Source of the DNA: Entamoeba histolytica HM-1:IMSS
Lineage: Eukaryota; Evosea; Mastigamoebida; Endamoebidae
Direction of reading: 5' to 3'
Length of the DNA: 47,313 bases
NCBI RefSeq assembly: GCF_000208925.1
Contig: NW_001914880.1
Span: 1-47,313 of the forward strand
Part shown: positions 1-10,359 of the stretch, one piece after another
Layout: the number at the start of each line of letters is the position of its first letter
How positions within the stretch are numbered: the first letter of the stretch is position 1
Position numbers and translations under genes: made by a program
Notes under the pieces: model-generated
What the model was told of the DNA's origin: nothing
Seen by the model: only the letters and a program-made list of their open reading frames with translations
Databases searched by the model: none

Positions 1-856
1 TATATTTATAAAGTGAGAGAAATAAGAATGAATTAATAGAAATACATTATATAGATGATAGAATAATATAAAAAGAAATAAAGAATAAATTAAATAATTA
101 TATAATAATAAAATGAAGAAAATGAATGAAAAATGAATTTTAGAAAGAAACAAAATATAAAGGAATAAAAGAATAAATTAAATAAAAGAATATAAAACAA
201 ACAAAGTCTAATACTTTCATAATACAATAATAGAAATATCAATATTTTATGAATGTTTTATAGAAAATTGAATAAAAGAAAATGATATAGAAAAGATTAT
301 TCATAGAAATGAAAGAAAATATACAAATCAGATATATCAAGATATATAATTGAATTGTTATTAATTCAATTTATATACATTAAAAAGAAATAGAATAGAA
401 ATAAAAATTACAATTAATGAAATAAAACACATGAAAGAAGTAATACAAAAAGAAGAAATCAAACAAATAATAATTATAAACTCATCTTCAATAATACAAA
501 TTAAATATTTTATGTATAATTATTAACTCAATCAAAATATGATAATTTTGAATTAATTATTGTTTAAAATCAATTCAAGATGTTTTATTTATTCTAAAAA
601 TAATATGATGACTTAAAACAAAAAGTATTTTTCTTTTATTATCTTTTATGGAGAAATTTATATTGTCAAGTTATTTTATTTTGTTATTCTTTGGACTAAA
701 CGTATCTGTTTGTGTAGTTTTTATACATACAGTCACTTACTTTTTAACTCATCTTTTAGTTTTAAACCTTAAAGAATAACATATAACATAATAATAGAAA
801 TAATAGCATGTCTTATCTTTTCTAGTCTTTACTTTTCTCTTAGTTATTTGATTTCT
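1..856. other. Gene-free AT-rich stretch at window start
   Basis: No convincing coding region is visible on either strand. The first ~500 nt are purine-rich on the + strand (repeated GAAAT, AAAGAA, AATAAA words) and carry many stops in all frames. This could be a heavily decayed coding or retroelement remnant, but no frame holds up long enough to name it. From ~600 to 856 the sequence is ordinary intergenic DNA leading to the 3' end of the minus-strand acetyltransferase gene. Confidence 0.5.
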
Positions 857-1380
857 TTAAAAATAAATTGCCATAAAATGTCCCTTTTTAGATAGCCCAC
901 ACTTCTCATAAAATGGTAAAACCGAAGAAGAGCAGTCAAGAATGATTTTGTAACAAGAGTTAACCTGTCCTAGTTTCACTAAAGTATCGATCAGTATCCT
1001 ACCTAAATTCATTTTTCTATAAGAATTACTCACGGCAATATCTTCTATATGACCAACAGAAGAGCCATTATGAATGATTTTTGATTCTATAAATAATGTA
1101 CCAGTAAGGATAATTTGGGAGGTGGAAAGATCTTCACCAACAACAATGTAATAATTATTTTCTTTCTTCTTTTTTATTGATGATAATGTTAAGAAAAATG
1201 AAGATAATAACAAACCATTAAATCAAATACATCGTTAAATTTGTTTTTATCTGTTGAACAAGAAGTTAATTGTTCAAGAACTGAACATACCCCTTTATCA
1301 TAATCTTCTTTTTGTAATGCTCTAAATTGAATTGTTCCAACTTGAGGTAATTGAATTGGTGAAATAAACAATGAAGTCAT
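857..1380 (-). CDS. Glucosamine-6-phosphate N-acetyltransferase (GNA1-like GNAT), two exons
   Basis: Predicted to transfer acetyl from acetyl-CoA to glucosamine-6-phosphate in UDP-GlcNAc synthesis, in the cytosol. Exon 1 is 1216-1380 (55 codons, containing FRALQKEDYDKG and a following QLT, like the GNA1 N-terminus). Exon 2 is 857-1168. The intron (1169-1215, 47 nt) starts GTTTGTT and ends AAAAAG; a second AG 3 nt downstream is equally in frame. The joined protein is about 158 aa, the usual GNA1 size. The GNAT core shows GHIEDIAVSNSYR, a slightly altered acetyl-CoA loop (RKMNLGRILID), and the family signature YKIILDC...FYEKCGLS. The reading frame breaks if the intron is ignored. Recognition of the family is firm; the exact 3' splice site is not. 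Confidence 0.86.
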
Positions 1381-1415
1381 ACAAAAGATTGAATAGAGAA
1401 GTGATAAAATAAGCT

Positions 1416-1424
1416 CTTTAAATT
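1416..1424 (-). promoter_or_regulatory. TATA-like box of the GNA1-like gene
   Basis: AATTTAAAG on the minus strand, 36-44 nt upstream of the ATG. It resembles the Entamoeba TATA-like consensus GTATTTAAA(G/C). Position and sequence are the only support. Confidence 0.4.
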
Positions 1425-2021
1425 ATTAAATTAATCACTTTATCTGTACTATACAAAAACGACATTTATCTATCTCCTTTAACCTGTCAAGAAGAAAGTT
1501 ATTTAATTTGTTTATACTGAAATGAAATCTCGAGATTCACTGATAATTAGGTTGAGGTAAAAAGAAGATCTTTTAAAATAAAAGGCATGTTTGTTAAATG
1601 TGTTAAGTAAATATTATATCCATTATTTAGATAATATTCATAGCAAAATGCTATTACATATGATATGTATTAACGAAGAAAATAGTTAACAATTACTAAA
1701 TTGTGTTAATTAGTTGTTTAACATTTTTTCAGGATTTTAATATTGTTAAGTGATATCAAGATTTATTAAGAAATGACTAGTGTAGATTAATTAAAAGACT
1801 GATAAGTTAAGAAATTATTGTTTATATAATTGTTGATTTAATTAAATTGCAAGAAAAAAATACATCTAGAATATAAAAAGTTCCAATTTAAAAATAAAAT
1901 AAACATCAATAAAGAGTTTTTAGTAAATAAAAATAGAATTATAAAGAGACAATCTTTTTTTTTTTTATTTTTTTTGTTTTATAAATTTGATTTTTCGTAA
2001 ACTTAATTTTCAATTACTTTT
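1425..2021. other. Divergent intergenic region
   Basis: AT-rich spacer between the minus-strand GNA1-like gene and the plus-strand DHHC gene, so it should hold both promoters. A run of 13 T at about 1952-1964 and further T-rich sequence lie shortly before the DHHC start. I see no RNA gene or repeat. Confidence 0.5.
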
Positions 2022-3161
2022 ATGAATAGTATTAATTCACCCTTCGCATATAGTAATAGTCTTGAGAATAAAGAAATCAGTATTCAGATGAATGAACATT
2101 TAAATGGAGAAAATAATCTTTCAATTAATTTGGAAATTAATAATGAACGTTTAGAAGATAAACAGAAAGAGTTTATAAGATTAAATCAATCCAATTATCC
2201 ATTGTCATATCCATTATTTTGTTTTCATTTACAAACAATTGGAGGAAAGCCATATAGATTAATATTAACAATTGTAATATTATTAGTAATTGTAATAATA
2301 CACTCCTCATTTACTTTACGTTGGATAATAGAAGAGACACATGAATTAATGATTATTCCGAGTGTGATATTAATTACCTGTGTAATTGTTTGTTAATTTT
2401 ATTTTGCTATTTTAATAACCTCAAGATTAATATTTTTTTAGATATCTCTTTTTAGAACTGCATTTATTAATCCTGGAATATTACCTAGGAAAGTTTATGG
2501 TATTGGAAAGAATCCTCAATTAGTTAATACTGAATCACGTTCAATTAAAATGTTTGAAAATAAAGAAGTAACATTATATTATTGTAGAACTTGTTTTTTT
2601 AAGAAACCACCAAGAGCCATTCACTGTAGAATTTGTAATAATTGTATAGAACATTTTGACCATCATTGTCCTTGGGTAGGAAATTGTATTGGAAGAAGAA
2701 ATTATAGAATTTTTTATCAATTTTTAATACTTTCGTTTGTTTATTTATTATATGTAGAAATATCATCATTGCTTGCATGTTTTTTAATGATAGAACGTCC
2801 TTATTCACTTATTCATGTGAAAGAAGGATTTTCAAAACATTATTATTTAGAGTTTGTTCATTATTTTTATATAATCGATTAATTATTTATTACTAGACCT
2901 ATTCTTTGTGTTTTTAGTTTACCTTTTTTTCTCTTTGTTGTTAACTTATTATGTATGCATACTTATTTCATTTCTACTGGTACTACTACAAATGAAAGTA
3001 TTAAAAAATTACCTAAAATTTACTCCCTTGGATTTCTTCTTAATTGGAAGAATTTCTTATTTTCTCCTATTCCTCCTGTTTATTTACAACAAAAAAGAAC
3101 CAAATTTGACAAACATCATATTACTACTCAACAAGAACGCTCAACATTCTCTACGTTATAA
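2022..3161 (+). CDS. DHHC-type protein S-acyltransferase, three exons
   Basis: Integral membrane palmitoyltransferase that attaches acyl chains to cysteines of target proteins, probably on endomembranes or plasma membrane. Exons are 2022-2387, 2442-2851 and 2897-3161. Introns of 54 and 45 nt begin GTTTGTT and end TTTTTAG and TACTAG. The joined protein is 346 aa. It has an acidic, Asn-rich N-tail, two membrane segments (about 80-100 and 105-124), and the cysteine-rich domain (about 170-215) with the catalytic DHHC at 195-198 in HFDHHCPWVGNCIG. Two further membrane segments follow. After the last one comes TTNES, the TTxE motif typical of the family. All frames agree across both junctions. The substrate is unknown. 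Confidence 0.92.
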
Positions 3162-3924
3162 TTTTTATCTATTGAATATATTATAATATACTTATTATTT
3201 ATTCATTATATACAAGTTTTATAATTTTAATTTACTTTAAAATACAAATGTATTGATTTAAAACTCTTCAAATACACATATTAATTATTTATATATCATA
3301 TTCTTTTGATAATAATAATAATAAATCCTTCTTTAACATCATATTCTTATAGAAGTGGAAAATAACCAAACATTATCAAAACAATTTCTATTAGGAGATT
3401 TAAAAAGATAATATATCATTATCTTTTTTTTTAGTTTCTTTTTTTTTTAGAAGCTTATTTATTCTATTTTTCTTATTCAACAAAAAGGAATTCCATTCTT
3501 TATTTGTTTCTTTTTTTACAGTAAATTAATTAATTTATTATTATATTAAAATATAAAATAGTTTAATAAAAATAGTTTTAAGATATAACACTTATTAAAT
3601 GATATAAACAAAATATTTGAATAATTTATTAAATAAACCAAGTAATTTTAATAGTTGTTTGAAATTCAATTCTTACACATAATAATTTTATATCTCTAAC
3701 TTCTTTTAAGTCTCATTCATTCTTAAGTAAAATAAAGTAACATATTTTTAATTTTTGATAGAATAAAAGTAATAGAAATTATTTAATTAATGTTCTATTA
3801 GTTAAAAGAATTATGTAATTAACTAACAATATCTAATAGTCATTCAATTCTTTTATTTTTTAAATGCTTCAAAATGAATAACTCCATTTTGATAAAAAAG
3901 AGAAAGAAAGAAATTAAATGATAT
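3162..3924. other. Convergent intergenic region
   Basis: Spacer between the 3' ends of the DHHC gene (+) and the actin-related gene (-). It contains T-rich tracts (3425-3450) and a short ATAATAATAATAATAA run near 3310. Nothing else was recognised. Confidence 0.5.
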
Positions 3925-5184
3925 TCAAATATTATAATTGTCTTTCACATATTGTTGTGTTGCCTCCCATTGAGCATTATAAGAATGGTTATGATGTATA
4001 ATTTTGAAGTCTCTTGACTGGACATGAAATTGAGAAGCTACTTGTTTTAATTCTTTTATTAATCTTTCTTCAATACCATCAAGAACTAATCCACCAACAA
4101 CAATAATATGACTAATAAGATTTCTTCTAGATGTTCTAGGACAGTTTTTAAGTACCTCTAAAAACAAATTAATTAACGAAGAGTCTTCGAAAAGAGAATC
4201 TTCTAACATTTGTTTGATGTCATCATTCCATTCAACTTCATTATTCTGAATAACGAATTTATGTAAATTAAATTTTTCAGAACAAAAAGAAAATTTAAGT
4301 GCACTTAAAGTATCCCATTTTGAAGGTTGAATATGAAGTTGTTGTTGTAATAATATTTTAGATGTGTCTATGAGTTTATTATCTATTTCCATTTGTTCAA
4401 TAACTTTATTTTCAATAATTGCTTTTAATGAAATAGCACTTCCAAAATCAAGTATTAATCCAGTTGAAGACTGTGTTGGAAGAAGAAGTTCATAAAATGG
4501 ATTAACATATTCTATTTCATTTACTCCTAATTGAGTAAAACATCCTCTAATTGAATCAACTATATTGATTAAATGTTGATTAACAGAAAAGTATATTGGA
4601 TGAGAAGATGGATTACAACCTCTTAATACGACTCGATAAATTTCATTTAAAATTCGTTTTAATTTATCTTCAAATAATTGACTGTCTTGAAAAGGATTAA
4701 TATGATATGGCTCTAATATAAATTCACATTCATCACTTTTAACTGCTTCTTCACAACAATTCATTTCTGTAATTGCCATAGGTAAACGTCTTCTTGGACT
4801 ATCATCAGTAATAAGTCCAACTTTCATTGAATATGTTCCAATGTCTATAATAACTTTACAACCATCAACAATAGTTAATAAATCCTTTGCTCCAGTATAT
4901 GTAGTAAAATCTAAATCTTGAGATTCTTGTTTTTCCTCTGTTGATGTAAAGAAGAAATAGCCACTTTGTTGGCGAGTATTTGCTACGATATTTTTTTGTC
5001 GTTTGAGTATAGGAGAATTCTCTGGAGTTTCTTCTATTAATTCTTCTGTTTTTCTACTTGACTCTTCATAAACATTAGAGACATTAGGTGTTAATGAAAC
5101 TGATGTTTTAGGTGTATCAAACGTAACTGAAACTTCAGTTTTTCTTCCAGTTAGTTGACTTTCATTTTCATTTAAAGCTTCCAT
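3925..5184 (-). CDS. Divergent actin-related protein
   Basis: 419 aa with an actin/Hsp70-fold ATPase domain after a disordered, Ser/Thr/Glu-rich N-terminal ~100 residues. Visible actin landmarks are a phosphate-1-like loop (VIIDIGTYSMKVGL, about residue 112), a phosphate-2-like segment (TGLILDFGSAISLKAI), and the adenosine-side motif (IIVVGGLVLDGIEERLIKEL). Actin normally has DSGDG at phosphate-2. Here it is DFGSA, so the second acidic residue is gone and ATP hydrolysis may be weak. Candidate roles are a nuclear Arp in a chromatin remodeller or a dynactin-like Arp. The sequence is too divergent to place it in a numbered Arp class. Intronless, with a clear ATG. Confidence 0.75.
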   Translation of the reverse strand: MEALNENESQLTGRKTEVSVTFDTPKTSVSLTPNVSNVYEESSRKTEELIEETPENSPILKRQKNIVANTRQQSGYFFFTSTEEKQESQDLDFTTYTGAKDLLTIVDGCKVIIDIGTYSMKVGLITDDSPRRRLPMAITEMNCCEEAVKSDECEFILEPYHINPFQDSQLFEDKLKRILNEIYRVVLRGCNPSSHPIYFSVNQHLINIVDSIRGCFTQLGVNEIEYVNPFYELLLPTQSSTGLILDFGSAISLKAIIENKVIEQMEIDNKLIDTSKILLQQQLHIQPSKWDTLSALKFSFCSEKFNLHKFVIQNNEVEWNDDIKQMLEDSLFEDSSLINLFLEVLKNCPRTSRRNLISHIIVVGGLVLDGIEERLIKELKQVASQFHVQSRDFKIIHHNHSYNAQWEATQQYVKDNYNI

Positions 5185-5307
5185 TTATTCTTCAACCTTT
5201 AATTAATTTGTAGTTTGGTCCTTTTCACTATTTTAGAAAATAGAATAAAGAAAAACAAATACAGATGTTTTAAGAAAATATTAAATTGTTATTTTTCTTT
5301 TTATTAA

Positions 5308-5916
5308 CTAGTTCTTCTCCTCTTTCACTTCCTCTTTATTTTCTTCTTTATTTTCTTGAGACTCTCCTACTTTAAGCTCTGGAAGTCCTACTGACTTTAA
5401 TACCTCATTCTCAAAGGTTATGACTTTATCTTTTAATGATCCAGCTGCATAATAATCTTCTTGGCATCCAAGATACTTCTCATGAACAATAGCTTTTCCA
5501 TTAAAAATTTTAGCAAATTCTTCATAACTTCCTTTATCTCCTGGATTTGACTTACCAGCAAAACTAAGAGCTAAGAAAACATGTTGGTCAGCCTTGACTT
5601 TCTTTACTACTTCATTACAAGCATTTTTGATTGGTGCATTTAATCCCCACCACCAAACTGGACCAATAAAAATAATTGCTTTATATTGTTCAGTATTAGA
5701 AAATACTTCAGTTTTTAAATATTTAGAATTATCACTTCCAAAAACTGCTTCATTAAAGCTAGTGAAATATGCCCCAACTCCAGTTCTACTAAACTCTTCA
5801 GTTACTTTAATTTTATCAGCAGGAATAACTGCTGCAATATCATTTGCAATTTTTTCACTGTGTCCATCACGAGTGAAATAAATAATTAAAATTGGTTTAG
5901 CTTCAGAAACACTCAT
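5308..5916 (-). CDS. Flavodoxin-like FMN protein
   Basis: 202 aa, single exon. The flavodoxin fold is shown by the first strand and phosphate loop (ILIIYFTRDGHSEKIANDI), the second loop around GPVWWWGLNAPIKNAC that would cover the isoalloxazine ring, and the later LALSFAGKSNPGDKGS segment. This belongs to the WrbA/flavodoxin-like group that carries electrons or reduces quinones and other small molecules. The last ~20 residues are a Glu/Lys-rich tail not usual in flavodoxins. A soluble redox role beside ferredoxins in an anaerobe is likely. The partner is unknown. It lies 123 bp downstream of the actin-related gene start, on the same strand. Confidence 0.82.
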   Translation of the reverse strand: MSVSEAKPILIIYFTRDGHSEKIANDIAAVIPADKIKVTEEFSRTGVGAYFTSFNEAVFGSDNSKYLKTEVFSNTEQYKAIIFIGPVWWWGLNAPIKNACNEVVKKVKADQHVFLALSFAGKSNPGDKGSYEEFAKIFNGKAIVHEKYLGCQEDYYAAGSLKDKVITFENEVLKSVGLPELKVGESQENKEENKEEVKEEKN

Positions 5917-5949
5917 ATCTTCAATGATTTCCAGATGACCTTTATTTCA

Positions 5950-5957
5950 CTTAAATA
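5950..5957 (-). promoter_or_regulatory. TATA-like box of the flavodoxin-like gene
   Basis: TATTTAAG on the minus strand, 34-41 nt upstream of the ATG, close to the Entamoeba GTATTTAAA(G/C) element. Confidence 0.45.
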
Positions 5958-6315
5958 TTACAAAAACAAAGAAATAATCACAAGATAACTTTTTAAAATA
6001 ATATCTCCTTTAGTCTTCAACACCTCACCAAATACAAAAACCTCATAACCATCGAAAATTTTTTAAAAACTCTTATTTCTTAACTAAAATTCTAATTATT
6101 ATATTGTTCCAAGGCATTACTCCATTGCTACTATAAATTAACAATGGGAATATCAATGAATTACTCTTACAACCTAGTTCAAATCATCTCACTACATGTG
6201 GTATGATTATCAAAGAGTTGTGGAATGAAAAATTTTGTATTTGATCCAGTATAAATAAACCCTTTTTACTATATCATGATAATAAAAGTATTAAACAAAA
6301 AATTAATTGTTAAAT
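5958..6315. other. Intergenic region
   Basis: Spacer between two minus-strand genes. It is slightly less AT-rich around 6110-6235, but I could not fold a tRNA from it or find an open frame. Confidence 0.4.
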
Positions 6316-7701
6316 TCAATAAAATTTCATCGTTTTAATAACAAGGAAAATAGAACTGGTTAAAATTATTGATACTAATAATAATCCAAAGAGATCCACA
6401 ATGACTGGACCATATTGGCGGTATGAAGTCCCAACTACATCCTTGAAATTATTCATTACATCTAAACAAGTATATCCAATAGAACAAGATATAGAAAGAA
6501 GTAATAAAACAGTTGGAATGTGAATTGATGGGGAAATTCTTCGTGCCATAAATGCTCCAACAACACAAGATAATACACAAATAAGAATAGGATCTTTAAT
6601 TGTAGTTTCTATTGAATTTTGAAAAGATCCCCACACCGTTATAAGAATTAAAAATGTAATGACTATTATTAATCCAAGATAACTTTTATTAAAATAACGA
6701 CGTATGAAAGAAAGAAATACATTTTCTTTAGGAGATGTTTCATCAATATCTACTTCTTTTAATTGTGGTTGTAACTCTTTGATAAGTTCTGTTTGTTGTG
6801 TATAAGATAATTCTTGGTTGTTAGTAAGACTGTAAAAAGAGGACAATTTATCTTCCTTGTTGAAGAAACCATTAAACCTACAATATTTCAAGAAATTCAT
6901 TATTGTAAATGATAAAGACAAAGAGATATGTTTATTAATTATTTTATTATTAGTGATTTGTATTATTGTGTATTTTGTTTGGTCAAATTGAAGTTGTTCA
7001 TTTGTTATTGGAATAATAATTGTCCCTCGTTTATATTGAGAATTTAAAAATGGTTTATCAGTTATAATAATATCAGGATTAGTACTCATTGTTGTTAATG
7101 ATATATTAAATCGGTGAAGTATTTCTGCACAACTAACTAATGAAACATTTTTAGGTTCAGTAATAAGTGCTTGATATTTATAATTAGAAGAAACAATTCC
7201 TAATTCATCTATTGAAATTAACCCTATTCCTTTTCCTTTACCAGATTCTTTTGCATAGGTAGAAGAATATGACAAATATTCTTTTTGAAAAGGAATAGTG
7301 TCTAAAGTGATCACTTCAACTCCAGAGTCAAGTAATTGTTGTTGAAAATTCTCAGTTATTATTTGTCGTTCAGTGATAATTATTTGATCATGGTGAAAAG
7401 AACTTATGTCTTGTCCATCAAAATAAAAGGATATAATCACATCACAAATTGAAATCACAGTTTTTCGTTCTTGTATGTTACACAAATATTTTTCATAATC
7501 TTCGTTTTTCCAATTTTCACTGATGTTGTTTTCAATATAAATATCATATCCATATCTTTGTAATAATAAAATAGTTTGTGGTATACAAGAACACCATCCT
7601 TCTGGACTCTTAAGAAATCCAACTTTTAATCCTTGAATGTTTCTTGTTGGTACTTGAATTTCTTCTAAAGGAATTAATATGTCTTTTTTTGTTGTTTGCA
7701 T
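6316..7701 (-). CDS. Degenerate transhydrogenase alpha-subunit (PntA)-like membrane protein
   Basis: 461 aa. Residues ~22-170 follow the alanine dehydrogenase/PNT N-terminal domain: LKVGFLKSPEGWCSCIPQTI at the start, then CDVIISF and GVEVITLDTIPF where PntA has ADVILKV and VTVMAMDSVP. Where PntA has its glycine-rich NAD loop, this protein reads LITEPKNVSLVSCAEIL, so dinucleotide binding is probably lost. The C-terminus keeps the PntA membrane layout: about four helices (341-360, 371-390, 396-412, 433-455), including CVVGAFMARRISPSIHIPT and an ending like TQRMLKMF. It does not carry the beta subunit. It may be a regulatory or scaffold paralog. It is head to head with the TMEM144-like gene, 129 bp apart. 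Family assignment is by motif order. Confidence 0.62.
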   Translation of the reverse strand: MQTTKKDILIPLEEIQVPTRNIQGLKVGFLKSPEGWCSCIPQTILLLQRYGYDIYIENNISENWKNEDYEKYLCNIQERKTVISICDVIISFYFDGQDISSFHHDQIIITERQIITENFQQQLLDSGVEVITLDTIPFQKEYLSYSSTYAKESGKGKGIGLISIDELGIVSSNYKYQALITEPKNVSLVSCAEILHRFNISLTTMSTNPDIIITDKPFLNSQYKRGTIIIPITNEQLQFDQTKYTIIQITNNKIINKHISLSLSFTIMNFLKYCRFNGFFNKEDKLSSFYSLTNNQELSYTQQTELIKELQPQLKEVDIDETSPKENVFLSFIRRYFNKSYLGLIIVITFLILITVWGSFQNSIETTIKDPILICVLSCVVGAFMARRISPSIHIPTVLLLLSISCSIGYTCLDVMNNFKDVVGTSYRQYGPVIVDLFGLLLVSIILTSSIFLVIKTMKFY

Positions 7702-7830
7702 AATTCAATTTTTTAAGTTTTTTTTTTAACTATTTTTTGAATATAACAGAAAATAATTAAAAATTCCAAAAACTTCTTCTTCTTCCTTAAAAAAAATTAA
7801 ATTTAAAAATGTGGAAGTAAAGAGAGTGAA

Positions 7831-9136
7831 ATGAATACCACACTTCTCTCATATTTTTGTTGTTTGGTTTCAGTAGTATTTTATGGGAGTAATTATGTTG
7901 TTGTTAAAAAATTTCCAACCGGAGATGGAATGTTTTTCCAATTTACCTTAACATTAGGCATTTTTGTTTGTTTTTTTCGTTTTTGTAACAGTAATAAAGT
8001 GAAGAAAAAATATATTTTTAAGTAAAGAGAAAAAAGTATTAATAAAGACTTATTAGTTGACTGCTTTATTCTTAGAATTTCTTACTAATCCAACACATCA
8101 ATTTTACCCTTTTGCTATGTTAGGTGGTATGATTTGGGCAACTGGTAATTTACTTACAGTACCAGTTATTCAAACAATTGGAGTATCATTAGGTATTAGT
8201 ATTTGGGGTATTTCTAATTTAGCAATAGGATGGTGTACTGGATCATTTGGACTATTTGGTATTAATGCACAACCAGTTGATAAACAAATATTAAATTGCA
8301 TTGGTGCAGCATTGGCTTGTATTAGTGTTCCATTTTATGGTTTTATTAAATCTATGGAACAAAAGAACATAGAAAAAATGGAAGAAATAAAAGAAAAGGA
8401 AAATAAATTAATAGAGAAAATAATAGGACAAGAAGAAAAGTCTCTTTTACTAGCAAATTCTGAACTAAAAGGTGAACGAGCTGTTCAACAAGAAATAAAT
8501 GAGAAAGAACAAAACGAAAGTCAAAATGAAGAAACAAACCAACTACAAGAAATTAAAAGTGAAGAACCACAAATATTAGTTCAAACTGATATCACTTCAA
8601 AACCATCATTAAAAAAAGAACAACCAAAAAAATATTTTAATTTCTTTGATTATTTAAATAAACTAAATCCAGTTGGTAGAAGAATAATTGGAGTAGTTTT
8701 AGCTTTAATCACTGGATTATTCTTTGGCTCCAATTTTACACCACCTCAATATCTGATTGATAATAATTTTGGACCAAACACACAATATTGTTACTTATTT
8801 TCACATGCATGTGGTATTTTTGTTACAGCATCCATTTACTTTATTTGTTATTCAATTATTTCAACAAATAAACCAACTTTATATCCAGAAACTTTCCTTC
8901 CTGGAATAGTTAGTGGTATTATATGGGAAATTGCACAAATTTGTTTTATGTATTCTAACACTTATTTACCATGGAGTGTAACATTTTCAATTAATGCTAG
9001 TGGACCAGGATTAGTTTCAACATTATGGGGAATTTTTGTTTTTGGAGAAATACGAGGAATAAAAAATTACTTGTTATTTATATGTGGAGTGGCAACGCTT
9101 AGTTTAGGTATTGTTTGCGTAGTTCTTTCGAGATAG
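7831..9136 (+). CDS. TMEM144-like multi-spanning transporter, two exons
   Basis: Membrane protein of the TMEM144 family (drug/metabolite transporter-like fold); the substrate is probably a sugar or metabolite but is unproven. Exon 1 is 7831-7965 (45 codons) and exon 2 is 8057-9136. The 91-nt intron starts GTTTGTT and ends TTATTAG, and both exons join in phase 0. The joined protein is ~404 aa. Family motifs are FYGSNYVVVKKFPTGDGMFF across the first repeat, FYPFAMLGGMIWATGNL, and ISIWGISNLAIGW. The second repeat shows ITGLFFGSNFTPPQY. A long charged Glu/Lys/Gln cytosolic loop (about residues 140-235) separates the two halves and is larger than usual. It shares a short promoter region with the divergent PntA-like gene. 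Confidence 0.88.
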
Positions 9137-9280
9137 AAAATGAATTAATTTTGAATCAATAAGTTTTTTTTTTAAAAAAAGATAAATTATGGTAGTTCTT
9201 TGATGTTTAGACTTTATCCGTCCTTAAATAAAAACAAATTTTAAAAAGCATAAAACTTAAAACTCATTTAAACACCAACA

Positions 9281-9841
9281 ATGAATAGTGTTCTTATAAA
9301 CAAAGATACAGCTTCTCGTATTATTAACCATGGACCAGTTGTTATGATTACTGCTTATGATGAAGAAAATCAAAGAACAACAGGAATGACTTGTCAATGG
9401 AATATGCCATTGAGTAGAGTTTCTGTAGCAGTCAAAATGGGAGCAAGTAGTTATACTTCTAAATGTATTTTAAAAACTAAAAAATTTGTTATTAATGTAC
9501 CAACAAAAGAAATTCTTGAAAGTGTTCGTTTCTTTGGTAAACACCATGGTAATGATGTTGATAAATTTAAAGAAACTGGACTTCATCTTAAACAATGTTC
9601 TACCCCTTCATTTGGTAATTTATTAATAGCTGAAACTGTTTGTCAAATTGAATTAACCCTTGATCGTATTATTGAAGAAACTGATGGTTCTAAATTATTA
9701 ATTGGTCTTGTTGAAGCTTGTTGGGCTGATCCTAAATTCTTTAAAGATGGTTCTTATACATATACTTCTAAAACAGAAGAGAAATATTTAACTCTTCATC
9801 ATTTTGGTGGAGATAATTTCGGTATTTCTCATCCTCTTTAA
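9281..9841 (+). CDS. Flavin reductase / flavoredoxin-family FMN-binding protein
   Basis: 186 aa, intronless. The family's split-barrel FMN fold is indicated by the N-terminal MITAYDEENQRTTGMTCQW (start of the flavin reductase-like domain), KFVINVPTKEIL, a middle segment with HGNDVDKFKETGL, and a C-terminal HHFGGDNFGI. It resembles prokaryotic flavoredoxins used by anaerobes for electron transfer or FMN reduction, so bacterial origin by transfer is plausible. Cytosolic, with no signal peptide. The physiological donor is unknown. The upstream ~40 nt are A-rich with a CATTTAAAC element. Confidence 0.83.
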   Translation: MNSVLINKDTASRIINHGPVVMITAYDEENQRTTGMTCQWNMPLSRVSVAVKMGASSYTSKCILKTKKFVINVPTKEILESVRFFGKHHGNDVDKFKETGLHLKQCSTPSFGNLLIAETVCQIELTLDRIIEETDGSKLLIGLVEACWADPKFFKDGSYTYTSKTEEKYLTLHHFGGDNFGISHPL

Positions 9842-10359
9842 AATTTAATTCTTTTTTATATTATTTGTTGGTTATATATAACAAAAAAATATTATAATAA
9901 TTTGTTGTTATCTAAAATAAGAAATTTAAATTAAGTTACTTTTTGAACTTATTAATTATCTAAAAACCCTTCCTTTTTTTTTTTTTAGCTCAACTACGTG
10001 AGAAGTTTTGTTTTTTTGAAAAGAAGAGATATTAAAAGAATAAAAATTTTTCAAATAGAAGGATTAAGGAAAAATAATCTAAAGAAAATTATTATCTAAA
10101 AATACCTAAAAATTTTTAGAGCAAAAAAAGCCGAGTTTTTCCAAGTTAGCTAAAAAAAGAGTAAAAGAAAGAAAATATAGATGAAAGAAATAAAGTGAAA
10201 AGAGAATAAATTAATTAAACAAAAACCACTTAAAAAGGAAAATGAATTAGAAATAATAATGAATAAAAAGATTGATAAGAAAAATAGAAAACTAAAAGCC
10301 ACGTCAGATAGTACTGATAAGAAGATGAAACTCAAAACCTAAAATAGTTAATACAAACA
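9842..10359. other. Upstream region of the PPi-PEPCK gene
   Basis: 518-bp spacer. It has a GCTCAACTACGTGAGAAG patch near 9989 and GCCGAGTTTTTCC near 10130, both standing out from the AT background. No open frame makes sense and there is no TATA-like box at the usual distance. Confidence 0.4.

Noticed and set aside
6110..6235. Possible tRNA in a slightly GC-richer patch
   Set aside because: No cloverleaf with acceptor and T arms could be drawn. Entamoeba tRNAs are usually in tandem arrays, which are absent here.
10150..10335. Minus-strand Phe/Leu-rich frame upstream of PEPCK
   Set aside because: Composition is what A-rich noncoding DNA gives on the opposite strand. No family match or conserved start.
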